This document shows positions 1 to 5,656 of a DNA stretch of 5,697 bases, piece by piece. The stretch comes from Chloroflexota bacterium (GTDB taxonomy: Bacteria > Chloroflexota > Anaerolineae > Anaerolineales > UBA11858): positions 1 to 5,697 of the forward strand of contig DAOUWT010000188.1 in assembly GCA_030666985.1 (NCBI GenBank), in the 5' to 3' direction. The translations under genes and the position numbers were made by a program. Below the pieces are notes generated by a model that searched no databases, had not been told where the DNA came from, and worked only from the letters and a program-made list of their open reading frames with translations. The stretch's first letter is position 1, and each line of letters begins with the position of its first letter.

Positions 1-816
1 AAACGCGGTCTTTATGTAGTCTACAAATTCATTCGAGAATTGAATTGGGTCTTATTTTTAATTCCATTTTCTGTTTTACTTTTTCGATACGATCGCTCCA
101 CCTTACTCCTTGCATTAATTTTTCTGGGACAGATAGCCTACACCGTATACGTCGGCGGAGACGCTTGGGAGCATAAAGGAGGAGCCAATCGTTACATTGC
201 CATCGCCATACCTCTGTTTTTTGTTTTATTTGTCCACAGTCTGGAACAAATTATTCAATCTCTGCTAGCTCGTGTGAAGGAGAACAGATCTCTAATTGTG
301 TTTCTGGCTAACTTAGGGTTTGTGACGGTAATCCTTGTCAGTATGCTAAACTTTAATTTTCTCTTGCAAAGCCAGCACTCTATAAAGCGTATGCTTTTGG
401 TGATGCAACCCAATTTCGTAGAAGGAAACAAGGAATATTTGCGTATTGCTCATGCTGTAGAAAAAATCACCACCCCTCAAGCCAAAGTGGCTGTAGTTAC
501 CGCAGGCGTCATCCCCTACTTTAGCGAGCGCACAGCGGTTGACCTGCTAGGGAAAAATGACGCCTACATCGCTCACCAGCCCAGCCATATCCCACCCAAT
601 CTGGCTGATTTTCGCCCAGGGCACATGAAGTGGGATTATGACTATTCTATTGGGGAGCTTAAACCAGATATGGTGCTGCAACTGTGGGGTGATACGAGTA
701 CAGCCAAAGCTTATCTTGATAAATATTACACAGTAGTGGTTGTAGATGACTTGGAGCTTTCAGCCAGGACCGACTCGCCGGAAATTTTATGGGAGAATGT
801 GGATTCAATCCCATGA
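1..816 (+). CDS. C-terminal part of a GT-C-like membrane glycosyltransferase (5' end outside window)
   Basis: The reading frame is open from the first base to the TGA at 814-816, giving 271 visible residues. The gene therefore starts upstream, and the TTG at 40 is probably an internal codon. Visible residues hold about four hydrophobic segments (roughly 14-28, 33-51, 65-80 and 97-122), followed by a soluble C-terminal domain of about 150 residues. A conserved-looking VGGDAWE motif (51-57) lies in the loop after the second segment. The C-terminal domain carries IPYFSERTAVDLLGKND and PGHMKWDYDYS. From memory, this combination resembles bacterial polytopic glycosyltransferases that use polyprenyl-phosphate sugars, such as AftB-like or PMT/ArnT-like GT-C proteins, where the VGGD-type loop recurs. 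The catalytic N-terminal loops are not in the window, so the sugar and acceptor cannot be named. Its placement beside a sulfotransferase and PAPS synthase fits a surface-glycan role. The membrane-protein call is firm; the exact family is less so. Confidence 0.72.
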   Translation, partial: KRGLYVVYKFIRELNWVLFLIPFSVLLFRYDRSTLLLALIFLGQIAYTVYVGGDAWEHKGGANRYIAIAIPLFFVLFVHSLEQIIQSLLARVKENRSLIVFLANLGFVTVILVSMLNFNFLLQSQHSIKRMLLVMQPNFVEGNKEYLRIAHAVEKITTPQAKVAVVTAGVIPYFSERTAVDLLGKNDAYIAHQPSHIPPNLADFRPGHMKWDYDYSIGELKPDMVLQLWGDTSTAKAYLDKYYTVVVVDDLELSARTDSPEILWENVDSIP

Positions 817-821
817 TGTTA

Positions 822-859
822 GTGGTGCATTGCATCCGCTTTTGGATGCGTTGCACCAC
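822..859 (+). terminator. Long hairpin just after the membrane glycosyltransferase-like gene
   Basis: Arms at 822-837 (GTGGTGCATTGCATCC) and 844-859 (GGATGCGTTGCACCAC) pair over 16 positions, with one T-T mismatch and one G-U wobble, around a 6-base loop. The hairpin starts 5 bases after the stop codon. No U-tract follows, so it is not a textbook intrinsic terminator. It may act as a 3'-end stabiliser, a terminator of another kind, or a small dispersed palindrome. The structure is seen in the sequence; the role is inferred. Confidence 0.5.
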
Positions 860-948
860 GAGTCCACAGATACCCCATCCGTTTACGCTCCCGCCAACCT
901 ACAGAGTTTCCGAGGGGAGTGAACACTTACAAAATAAGGGTATAGCCC

Positions 949-1845
949 ATGTTTGAACGAATTACAAAATATTTTAAATCTCTGGTCCATAAAACGCCTC
1001 TTCTCTTGCACCTCTTTTTGCGAAGACAATTTCAAGTAGAAATGCAATTGATGAACGGAAAGCACCAGAACGAAAATACTCACCCCAGCATCATACATTT
1101 CTCGTTGAACAAGGCCGCCACGCAACACACCAAGAAAGTCCTCCGCCGTTGCGCAATAGAAAACGGCATGACGCCGGCCCACCTCAATGAATATGCCTTT
1201 TATACCCAGTATCCCTACCTTACCAGCCTGAACGTGGAGAAGATGGGAGAATACCAACATTTATTTAAACCTCAAGGGTATTTATACACGGCTTTTGGCG
1301 GATTAGTTCAAGGCATCCCAGAACTAGAAAAATACAAAGTTATCCTAATGGTAAGAGACCCCCGTGATTTGGTGGTTTCTTCCTATTATTCAATCTCTTA
1401 TAGTCATTCAACGCCGCCCAAAACCAGCAGCCGCTACGAAAAGTTCACCCAAAGAAGACAAGCCGCAAACCAAATGACCATTGACGAGTACGCCATCTCG
1501 GAAAGCGAAAGATTTTATACCATCCTTCACAGATACAAAACATTATTATTAGACAATTACCCCCACGTTTACCTGACCTCTTATGAAGAAATGACGTCCA
1601 ATTACCAAGACTGGCTTCAAGGTTTATTAGACGCCTGCGACCTGACCATCAGCGATGAACTTTTCCAAACCCTGATAGAAGAGAATCAACGCCTGCAACC
1701 CAAAAAGGAAAACATCCACAAACACATCCGCAAAGGAAAGCCCGGCGACCACGCGGACAAATTGAAGCCGGAGACAATTGAATACCTGAACACAAAATTC
1801 GCGCCTATCTTCAATGCCTTCAACAGCGTTTGGGATTTCAACTGA
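949..1845 (+). CDS. PAPS-dependent sulfotransferase
   Basis: This 298-residue protein transfers a sulfuryl group from PAPS to an acceptor, probably a carbohydrate or lipid hydroxyl. All three cofactor-binding signatures are visible. The 5'-phosphosulfate loop is in SLNKAATQHTKKVL (52-65), a variant of PKxGTTxL that keeps Lys55 and Thr58. The 3'-phosphate site is VRDPRDLVVSSYYS (135-148), with Arg136 and Ser144. The C-terminal RKGKPGD (261-267) matches the RKGxxGD loop of cytosolic-type sulfotransferases. Length is normal for the Sulfotransfer_1 family. There is no signal peptide; the N-terminus is basic and amphipathic (about 1-30), perhaps membrane-associating. The ATG is preceded by AAGGG at 936-940 with 8-base spacing. 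The next gene makes PAPS, which strongly supports the assignment. The acceptor cannot be read from the sequence. The gene looks AT-richer than the PAPS synthase gene that follows. Confidence 0.9.
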   Translation: MFERITKYFKSLVHKTPLLLHLFLRRQFQVEMQLMNGKHQNENTHPSIIHFSLNKAATQHTKKVLRRCAIENGMTPAHLNEYAFYTQYPYLTSLNVEKMGEYQHLFKPQGYLYTAFGGLVQGIPELEKYKVILMVRDPRDLVVSSYYSISYSHSTPPKTSSRYEKFTQRRQAANQMTIDEYAISESERFYTILHRYKTLLLDNYPHVYLTSYEEMTSNYQDWLQGLLDACDLTISDELFQTLIEENQRLQPKKENIHKHIRKGKPGDHADKLKPETIEYLNTKFAPIFNAFNSVWDFN

Positions 1846-1917
1846 TACCTAGTCACGAATACCTGTTTCCTAGTCCCTGATTTCCTGATTTCCCGCTCCC
1901 CTGTTCCCCTGTCCCTT
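1846..1917. repeat. C/T-rich heptamer/octamer repeat patch in the intergenic gap
   Basis: Starting right after the sulfotransferase stop codon is a run of near-tandem short units. CCTAGTC occurs at 1848-1854 and again at 1869-1875, CCTGTTT at 1862-1868, and CCTGATT at 1876-1882 and 1884-1890. Then come C-rich units (CTGTTCCC, CTGTCCC) that read on the minus strand as GGGAACAG and GGGACAG. These are variants of the GGGAGCAG octamer found inside the SDR gene at 4180-4211, and CCTGAT units also recur there. The patch has no coding capacity on the + strand. It may be a dispersed short-tandem-repeat element of the kind common in some cyanobacteria and Chloroflexota. Confidence 0.7.
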
Positions 1918-1923
1918 TTATGT

Positions 1924-1929
1924 TATGAT
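1924..1929 (+). promoter_or_regulatory. Candidate -10 box upstream of the PAPS synthase gene
   Basis: TATGAT matches the sigma-70 -10 consensus at five of six positions and lies about 95 bases upstream of the sat-cysC start. The region 17 bases further up is C-rich repeat DNA with no convincing -35 box. If used, it would give sat-cysC its own promoter and a leader of about 90 bases. The support is weak. Confidence 0.22.
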
Positions 1930-2004
1930 ATGCAGTCGTTAGTTGTAAAGAAAACTGTTTTCGCCTGAGATAGAAAAAATTTAATTGAAAAAACAAACTT
2001 TTCC

Positions 2005-2010
2005 TAGGAG
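2005..2010 (+). promoter_or_regulatory. Ribosome binding site of sat-cysC
   Basis: TAGGAG, continuing as TAGGAGTT, is the only purine-rich Shine-Dalgarno match ahead of the ATG at 2025. The spacing of 14 bases is longer than usual. No alternative in-frame start lies closer, and the N-terminus starting at 2025 looks normal for the family. Confidence 0.5.
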
Positions 2011-2024
2011 TTACCTTTACTATT

Positions 2025-3758
2025 ATGAGTGACAAGACAAAGAACATCATTTCACCTTACGGTGGAAAACTAATAAACTTGATCGTCCCCGAAGGAGAAC
2101 GCGAGAGCCTTCTCCAAGAAGCCAATCAATATCCCTCCCTGCAACTCTCTGACCGCGCCTTGCACGACCTGGAATTGTTAGCCGTGGGTGGATTCTCCCC
2201 CCTGGATCGTTTCATGGGAGAAAAAGACTATCAGCGCGTCCTCACCGAAATGCGACTCGCAGACGGGACACTCTTCCCCCTCCCCATCACCCTCACCATC
2301 AACAAAGAAGAACTCCCCACCCGTGGGGAATGGATCACCCTCCGTGATTCCCGCAACTACATCATCGCCGTCATGCGCATCGAAGAAGTCTTCCGCTGGG
2401 ATCCCACCCGTGAGGCCCGTCTCGTCCTCGGGTCCACCGATCACCGTCACCCCCTCGTCTCCGAGATGGAGCGCTGGGGCGAGCTGTGCATTTCCGGGGA
2501 ACTAAAAGTCATCAACCTGCCAATCTTTTATGACTTTGTAGACATCCGCCGCACCCCCAGTCAGGTCCGCGCTTTGCTGGAAGGGAAAGGTCACAAGAAC
2601 GTGGTCGCTTTCCAGACCCGCAACCCCATGCACCGCATCCACGAGGAACTCACCAAGCGCGCCGCCGCAGAGATCGGCGGCAGTTTGCTGATCCACCCGG
2701 TGGTTGGCATGACCAAACCAGGTGACGTTGACCATTACACCCGCGTGCGCGTTTACAAAGCCCTGGTCGAAAACTACTACAACGAAAACACCATACTCAG
2801 CCTGCTGCCTTTAGCCATGCGGATGGCCGGGCCGCGCGAGGCCGTCTGGCATGCCATCATCCGCCGCAACTACGGCGCCAACCACTTCATTGTGGGGCGT
2901 GACCACGCCGGCCCCGGCAACGATAGCTCCGGCCAGCCCTTCTACGGCCCCTACGAAGCTCAAGAAATGATGAAGCAATACGAAGATGAGATCGGCGTCA
3001 AAATGGTGCCTTTCCAGTGGCTGGTATACCTGCCCGATGACGAGCGCTACGTAGAAGCCGACAACATTCCCGAAGGGGCCAAAGTTGCCACCATCTCAGG
3101 TACGCAAGTGCGCGAAGATTACCTGGCGACCGGCAAACTGCTCCCAGAGTGGTTCACCCGCAAAGAGACCGCCGAAATCCTGGCCGAAGTTCATCCCCCG
3201 AAAAACAAGCAGGGTATCTGCCTGTGGTTCACCGGACTCAGCGGCTGCGGCAAGTCCACCATCGCCGAAGCGCTCATGCCCATGCTGATGGAGCACGGAC
3301 GCCAGGCCACCGTCCTCGACGGCGACGTCGTCCGCACGCATCTCTCCAAGGGGCTGGGATTCAGCAAAGAAGACCGCGACACCAACATTCTGCGCATCGG
3401 CTTTGTGGCCGGTGAAATCGCCCGCCACAACGGCACCGCAGTTTGCGCGGCCATCAGCCCCTACCGCTACACCCGCAACGAGGCCCGCAAAATGGTCGGC
3501 GCAGACAACTTTATCGAAATTTGGGTCAACACCCCCCTCGAAGTCTGCGAAGCCCGCGACATCAAGGGCCTCTACGCCAAAGCCCGCCGCGGCGAAATCA
3601 AAGGTTTCACCGGCATCGACGACCCCTACGAAGAACCCGTCGGCCCCGAAATTGCCATTGATACAGTCGAGAGAACTCCCCAGGAGTGCGCCCGCCAAAT
3701 CATCGATTACCTCGAAGAGCGCGGCTTCCTGAAACCCGATGGATTTGTGGCCGACTAA
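2025..3758 (+). CDS. sat/cysC: Bifunctional sulfate adenylyltransferase / adenylylsulfate kinase (PAPS synthase)
   Basis: This 577-residue cytosolic enzyme makes PAPS in two steps: sulfate + ATP gives APS + PPi, then APS + ATP gives PAPS + ADP. The N-terminal ATP sulfurylase spans about 1-390. It has QTRNPMHRIHE (197-207), which carries the QxRNPxHxxHE catalytic motif, and GRDHAGPG (291-298). The C-terminal APS kinase (about 395-577) has the P-loop GLSGCGKST (404-412), DGD (432-434), ISPYR (477-481), and the KGLY (514-517) and GEIKGFTGID (523-532) substrate-binding stretches. All key kinase residues are intact, so the domain should be active, unlike the degenerate allosteric kinase-like domain of fungal ATP sulfurylase. 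Sulfurylase-first order matches Aquifex-type fusions and is opposite to animal PAPS synthases. The sulfotransferase immediately upstream points to sulfation, although assimilation through PAPS reductase cannot be excluded. The gene is more GC-rich than its upstream neighbours. Confidence 0.97.
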   Translation: MSDKTKNIISPYGGKLINLIVPEGERESLLQEANQYPSLQLSDRALHDLELLAVGGFSPLDRFMGEKDYQRVLTEMRLADGTLFPLPITLTINKEELPTRGEWITLRDSRNYIIAVMRIEEVFRWDPTREARLVLGSTDHRHPLVSEMERWGELCISGELKVINLPIFYDFVDIRRTPSQVRALLEGKGHKNVVAFQTRNPMHRIHEELTKRAAAEIGGSLLIHPVVGMTKPGDVDHYTRVRVYKALVENYYNENTILSLLPLAMRMAGPREAVWHAIIRRNYGANHFIVGRDHAGPGNDSSGQPFYGPYEAQEMMKQYEDEIGVKMVPFQWLVYLPDDERYVEADNIPEGAKVATISGTQVREDYLATGKLLPEWFTRKETAEILAEVHPPKNKQGICLWFTGLSGCGKSTIAEALMPMLMEHGRQATVLDGDVVRTHLSKGLGFSKEDRDTNILRIGFVAGEIARHNGTAVCAAISPYRYTRNEARKMVGADNFIEIWVNTPLEVCEARDIKGLYAKARRGEIKGFTGIDDPYEEPVGPEIAIDTVERTPQECARQIIDYLEERGFLKPDGFVAD

Positions 3759-3779
3759 GCCAAACGTAAAAAGTAAAAC

Positions 3780-3816
3780 GTGATGAGTAACTCACTCATT
3801 ACTCGTTACTCATCAC
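3780..3816. repeat. Perfect 12-bp inverted repeat within a TACTCAT-type repeat patch
   Basis: GTGATGAGTAAC (3780-3791) and GTTACTCATCAC (3805-3816) are perfect inverted copies separated by 13 bases (TCACTCATTACTC), which themselves repeat the ACTCAT theme. The preceding bases (3763-3779) are AACGTAAAAAGTAAAACG, another simple near-repeat. The patch starts a few bases after the sat-cysC stop. It looks like a third short-motif repeat of the window, separate from the CCTGAT/GGGAGCAG family, and could fold as a hairpin in the mRNA. Confidence 0.6.
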
Positions 3817-3826
3817 TCACCACCCC

Positions 3827-3870
3827 AAGACCATAAAAGTCTGTGACATCAAGGCTTTTATGGTCTTTCT
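3827..3870 (+). terminator. Terminator-like hairpin between sat-cysC and the SDR gene
   Basis: A 15-bp stem is formed by 3827-3841 (AAGACCATAAAAGTC) and 3853-3867 (GGCTTTTATGGTCTT), with one G-U wobble and an 11-base loop. The short T-rich run TTTCT follows (3866-3870). Its position 68 bases after the sat-cysC stop suits an intrinsic terminator, although the stem is AT-rich and the T-run is short. It ends only 5 bases before the SDR start codon, so it could also affect SDR translation or be bidirectional. Confidence 0.55.
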
Positions 3871-3875
3871 AAACT

Positions 3876-4760
3876 ATGCCAAAAAATATCTTTGACCTCA
3901 CAGATCGTGCAGCCGTCATTACCGGGGGAGGGGGACTGCTGGGGGGAGAGTTCGCCCGTACCCTGGGGGATGCAGGCGCCTCCGTCGTGGTAGCCGACCT
4001 GGACGGGGAGCTGGCGCGGGGGGCAGCATCTACCCTTACCGGGGCGGGAGTGCCAGCCCTGGGCGTCCAAACCGACGTCTCCGATCCCGCCTCAGTGCAG
4101 AATATGGTTGCCGAAACGCTAAATGCCTTTGGCCGCCTCGACATCCTCGTCAACTCCGCTGCCCTAGACCCTAAAGTCAGGGAGCAGGGGAGCAGGGGAG
4201 CAGGGGAGCAGGCAACAGGAACCTTGGAAACTGATCCCCTGATTCCTGATGTACTGATACCTGATCCTTTATCCCACACCTTTGAAGACTACCCGCTTGA
4301 ATTGTGGCAGAGAGCTATTGACGTGAACCTGACCGGCATGTTCCTCGCCAGCCAAGCCGCAGTACAACCCATGTTGGAACAAGATTATGGTGTCATCATC
4401 AATATATGCTCCATCTACGGACTCACCGGGCCCGACCAACGCATTTACCAACGCGAGGGGCATCCGCCGCAATTCAAACCCGTGCATTACTCCGTCACCA
4501 AAGCGGGAGTTCTGGGCCTAACGCGCTACTTAGCCACCTACTACGCCGGAAAAAATATCAGGGTCAACGCCCTCACCCCCGGCGGGGTGTATAATGGACA
4601 TGATGATGAATTCGTGAAATCTTATTCTGCCCGCGCTGTCATGGGACGTATGGCCCAAAAAGACGAAATGAATGGTGCTCTGCTCTTTTTAGCCTCTGAT
4701 GCTTCCTCTTATATGACTGGTGCCAATTTGGTGGTTGATGGCGGCTGGACGGCGTGGTAG
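3876..4760 (+). CDS. Short-chain dehydrogenase/reductase carrying a repeat-derived insertion
   Basis: This 294-residue classical-type SDR is an NAD(P)-dependent oxidoreductase, probably acting on a sugar or polyol. The Rossmann loop is TGGGGLLG (16-23), in the TGxxGxxG variant. Asp41 at the end of strand 2 (VVADLD) favours NAD(H). NSAA (93-96) stands where NNAG usually is. The catalytic set Asn151 (VNLTG), Ser179 (ICSIYG), Tyr205 and Lys209 (YSVTK) is complete, and the C-terminus ends in VVDGGWTAW. The C-terminal half, including KPVHYSVTKAGVLGLTRYL, recalls PtmA-like SDRs of surface-sugar clusters; this is an impression from memory. Residues about 101-133 are translated repeat DNA. Without them the length is about 261, normal for the family. 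The ATG is well placed before the first strand, but no Shine-Dalgarno sequence precedes it and a hairpin ends 8 bases upstream, so expression may be leaderless, weak or structure-controlled. Substrate unknown. Confidence 0.9.
   Translation: MPKNIFDLTDRAAVITGGGGLLGGEFARTLGDAGASVVVADLDGELARGAASTLTGAGVPALGVQTDVSDPASVQNMVAETLNAFGRLDILVNSAALDPKVREQGSRGAGEQATGTLETDPLIPDVLIPDPLSHTFEDYPLELWQRAIDVNLTGMFLASQAAVQPMLEQDYGVIINICSIYGLTGPDQRIYQREGHPPQFKPVHYSVTKAGVLGLTRYLATYYAGKNIRVNALTPGGVYNGHDDEFVKSYSARAVMGRMAQKDEMNGALLFLASDASSYMTGANLVVDGGWTAW
4180..4267 (+). repeat. GGGAGCAG tandem octamers plus CTGAT units inside the SDR gene
   Basis: Four perfect tandem copies of GGGAGCAG occupy 4180-4211, and a degenerate fifth unit follows at 4212-4219. 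After a short spacer come five CTGAT words at 4231, 4239, 4246, 4254 and 4261, spaced 8, 7, 8 and 7 bases apart. The block is translated in frame as REQGSRGAGEQ, then a TDPLIPDVLIPDPLS-like stretch, with no stop codon. A partial foldback is possible: CAGGGGA in the G-rich half pairs with TCCCCTG at 4235-4241. Related units make up the intergenic patch at 1846-1917. Confidence 0.8.
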
Positions 4761-4811
4761 AGGGGCAGGGGATTCAAAAGATGCTAAGAAGGCCGTATTT
4801 TTGAGGTATAC

Positions 4812-4845
4812 TATCAACTAGCAACAAATCACAGGGCAGTTGATA
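4812..4845. promoter_or_regulatory. Candidate operator of the toxin-antitoxin pair
   Basis: TATCAACT (4812-4819) and AGTTGATA (4838-4845) form a perfect 8-bp inverted repeat with an 18-base spacer, flanked by GTATAC (4806-4811) on the left and ATAC on the right. It lies about 65-95 bases upstream of the antitoxin start. Phd/YefM antitoxins typically bind palindromes in their own promoter, so this is a plausible autoregulation site. Binding itself is inferred. Confidence 0.4.
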
Positions 4846-4878
4846 TACAAATCTTGAAGTTACTATTTGGGTTAAAAT
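4840..4878 (+). promoter_or_regulatory. Candidate promoter region for the toxin-antitoxin operon
   Basis: TTGATA at 4840-4845 matches the -35 consensus at five of six positions and overlaps the right arm of the candidate operator. TACTAT (4861-4866) is a four-of-six -10 with 15-base spacing. TAAAAT (4873-4878) is a better -10 but has no good -35 at the right distance. An operator overlapping the -35 would fit repression by the antitoxin. The exact elements are uncertain. Confidence 0.3.
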
Positions 4879-4897
4879 AACACGCTGTTTTACGGAT

Positions 4898-4902
4898 GGA
4901 GG
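4898..4902 (+). promoter_or_regulatory. Ribosome binding site that fixes a TTG start for the antitoxin
   Basis: GGAGG sits 6 bases before the TTG at 4909. The nearby ATG at 4896 is in another frame and soon reaches a stop, so the strong Shine-Dalgarno site and spacing favour TTG initiation. Confidence 0.75.
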
Positions 4903-4908
4903 ATCAAC

Positions 4909-5148
4909 TTGGAAGAAATACGACTTACCACTTTTCAGGAGAATATTTACAGTGTTATTAATGCTGTAATTCATTCTCGTAAACCGATATTGATAAGCGA
5001 TAAGGGGAAATTTCTGGTGAAAATCGTCCCATTTGCATATTCTGAACCAGGGCCGTGGATGGGCTGTATGCGTGATACTGGTGAGATTACCGGAGATATT
5101 ATTTCTCCAGTAGAAGATAGCCATGTCTGGGAAGTGCTATCACTATGA
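4909..5148 (+). CDS. Phd/YefM-type antitoxin
   Basis: This 79-residue protein should neutralise the PIN toxin encoded next and repress the shared promoter. The N-terminal part (about 1-45) fits a Phd/YefM fold: a short strand (EEIRLTTFQENI), a helix (SVINAVIHSRK), then the strand pair PILISDKGKFLVKIVP, where 'pvlItkhGkpvakivP' is the usual pattern. The C-terminal half (WMGCMRDTGEITGDIISPVED and HVWEVL) matches the toxin-wrapping tail seen in Phd antitoxins paired with VapC-like PIN toxins. The start is TTG, chosen from the GGAGG site. The stop codon overlaps the toxin start in ATGA (5145-5148), which indicates translational coupling, the usual arrangement for such pairs. The pair is AT-richer than sat-cysC. 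Family call is from sequence pattern only. Confidence 0.87.
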   Translation: MEEIRLTTFQENIYSVINAVIHSRKPILISDKGKFLVKIVPFAYSEPGPWMGCMRDTGEITGDIISPVEDSHVWEVLSL

Positions 5149-5567
5149 GATATTTACTAGATACCCACATCTGGCTATGGAGTCTTTTAGCACCTGAAAA
5201 AGTAAAGAGCGATATTGCCCGAGTGCTTGAAGACAAAGAGAATGAATTATTCATCTCTCCAATTACCGTATGGGAAACGTTGGTTCTGGCCGAGAAAGGG
5301 CGCATTAAACTCACGCCATCGTCGGACGAATGGATCATTGAAGCACTGAAACGCAGTCCAATTAAGGAGGCCTCGCTATCACATAACATTGCCATTAAAA
5401 GCAGACACATTGAGCTTCCACATCAGTACCCTGCTGACCGCTTCATTGCCGCGACAGCGTGGGAAAATGATTTCATACTAATCACAGAAGATGAAGAGTT
5501 AAAAAAGGCAACGCAGATAAAGTTATTCAAAACCGCACAGTCCGGTGGTCAAGTGGCTAACGAATGA
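5145..5567 (+). CDS. PIN-domain toxin, VapC family
   Basis: This 140-residue protein is a predicted Mg2+-dependent RNase of the PIN superfamily. The acidic active-site residues are all present: Asp6 in LLDTHIWLW, Glu44 in SPITVWETLVLAEKGRI (Glu44 follows VW), Asp98 in PADRFIAATA, and Asp116 in LITEDEEL. The LLDTHxxLW start and the PADRFIxATA block are characteristic of the VapC group that pairs with Phd-type antitoxins. Length is normal (about 125-140). The final residues TAQSGGQVANE look like an unstructured tail. Its ATG lies within the antitoxin stop, so it depends on translation of the antitoxin gene. No residue loss suggests inactivation. The RNA target, usually tRNA or rRNA in studied VapC toxins, cannot be read here. 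Confidence 0.92.
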   Translation: MRYLLDTHIWLWSLLAPEKVKSDIARVLEDKENELFISPITVWETLVLAEKGRIKLTPSSDEWIIEALKRSPIKEASLSHNIAIKSRHIELPHQYPADRFIAATAWENDFILITEDEELKKATQIKLFKTAQSGGQVANE

Positions 5568-5571
5568 ACTA

Positions 5572-5656
5572 GTGGGGCGTCAATTGTAATTTGATGGGTT
5601 CGTAGTGGGACACGAGAGTGCCCATTGTAGGTGTGGGGCGAACTCACGTTCACTAC
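5572..5656. repeat. Inverted-repeat-rich tail downstream of the toxin gene
   Basis: This stretch is non-coding in every frame inspected. GTAGTG (5602-5607) and CACTAC (5651-5656) are outer inverted copies. Between them is a compact hairpin, TGGGACAC-GAGA-GTGCCCA (5606-5624), with one bulged A and a GNRA-type tetraloop. GTGGGGCG occurs directly repeated at 5572-5579 and 5633-5640. It could serve as the 3' end of the toxin-antitoxin mRNA or be part of a small palindromic element running towards the window end. There is no T-run at the hairpin. Confidence 0.35.

Noticed and set aside
40..42. TTG as a real start of the membrane glycosyltransferase-like gene
   Set aside because: The frame is open upstream to base 1, no Shine-Dalgarno site precedes the TTG, and the protein would lack the catalytic N-terminal part of the family.
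883..1260. A 125-codon open frame on the minus strand
   Set aside because: It overlaps the start of the sulfotransferase gene, which has clear family motifs and a Shine-Dalgarno site; the antisense product matches nothing I recognise.
3096..3698. A 200-codon open frame on the minus strand
   Set aside because: It lies fully opposite the APS kinase domain, whose C-ending codon bias keeps the antisense frame open. The protein is Ala/Gly/Val/Asp-rich with no recognisable motif.
3210..3758. A degenerate, purely regulatory APS-kinase-like domain as in fungal ATP sulfurylase
   Set aside because: The P-loop GLSGCGKST, DGD, SPYR and GEIKGFTGID motifs are all intact, so an active kinase is more likely.
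4180..4219. CRISPR-like array
   Set aside because: The units are contiguous 8-base copies without spacers, inside a coding sequence; this is a simple tandem repeat.
4180..4275. SDR as a pseudogene broken by the repeat
   Set aside because: The frame is restored on the far side, and all catalytic residues and the normal C-terminus follow, so the gene appears intact although possibly altered in activity.
3869..4279. A 136-codon open frame on the minus strand opposite the SDR gene
   Set aside because: It covers the Rossmann region and repeat insertion of the SDR in antisense and has Ser/Pro/Ala-rich shadow composition.
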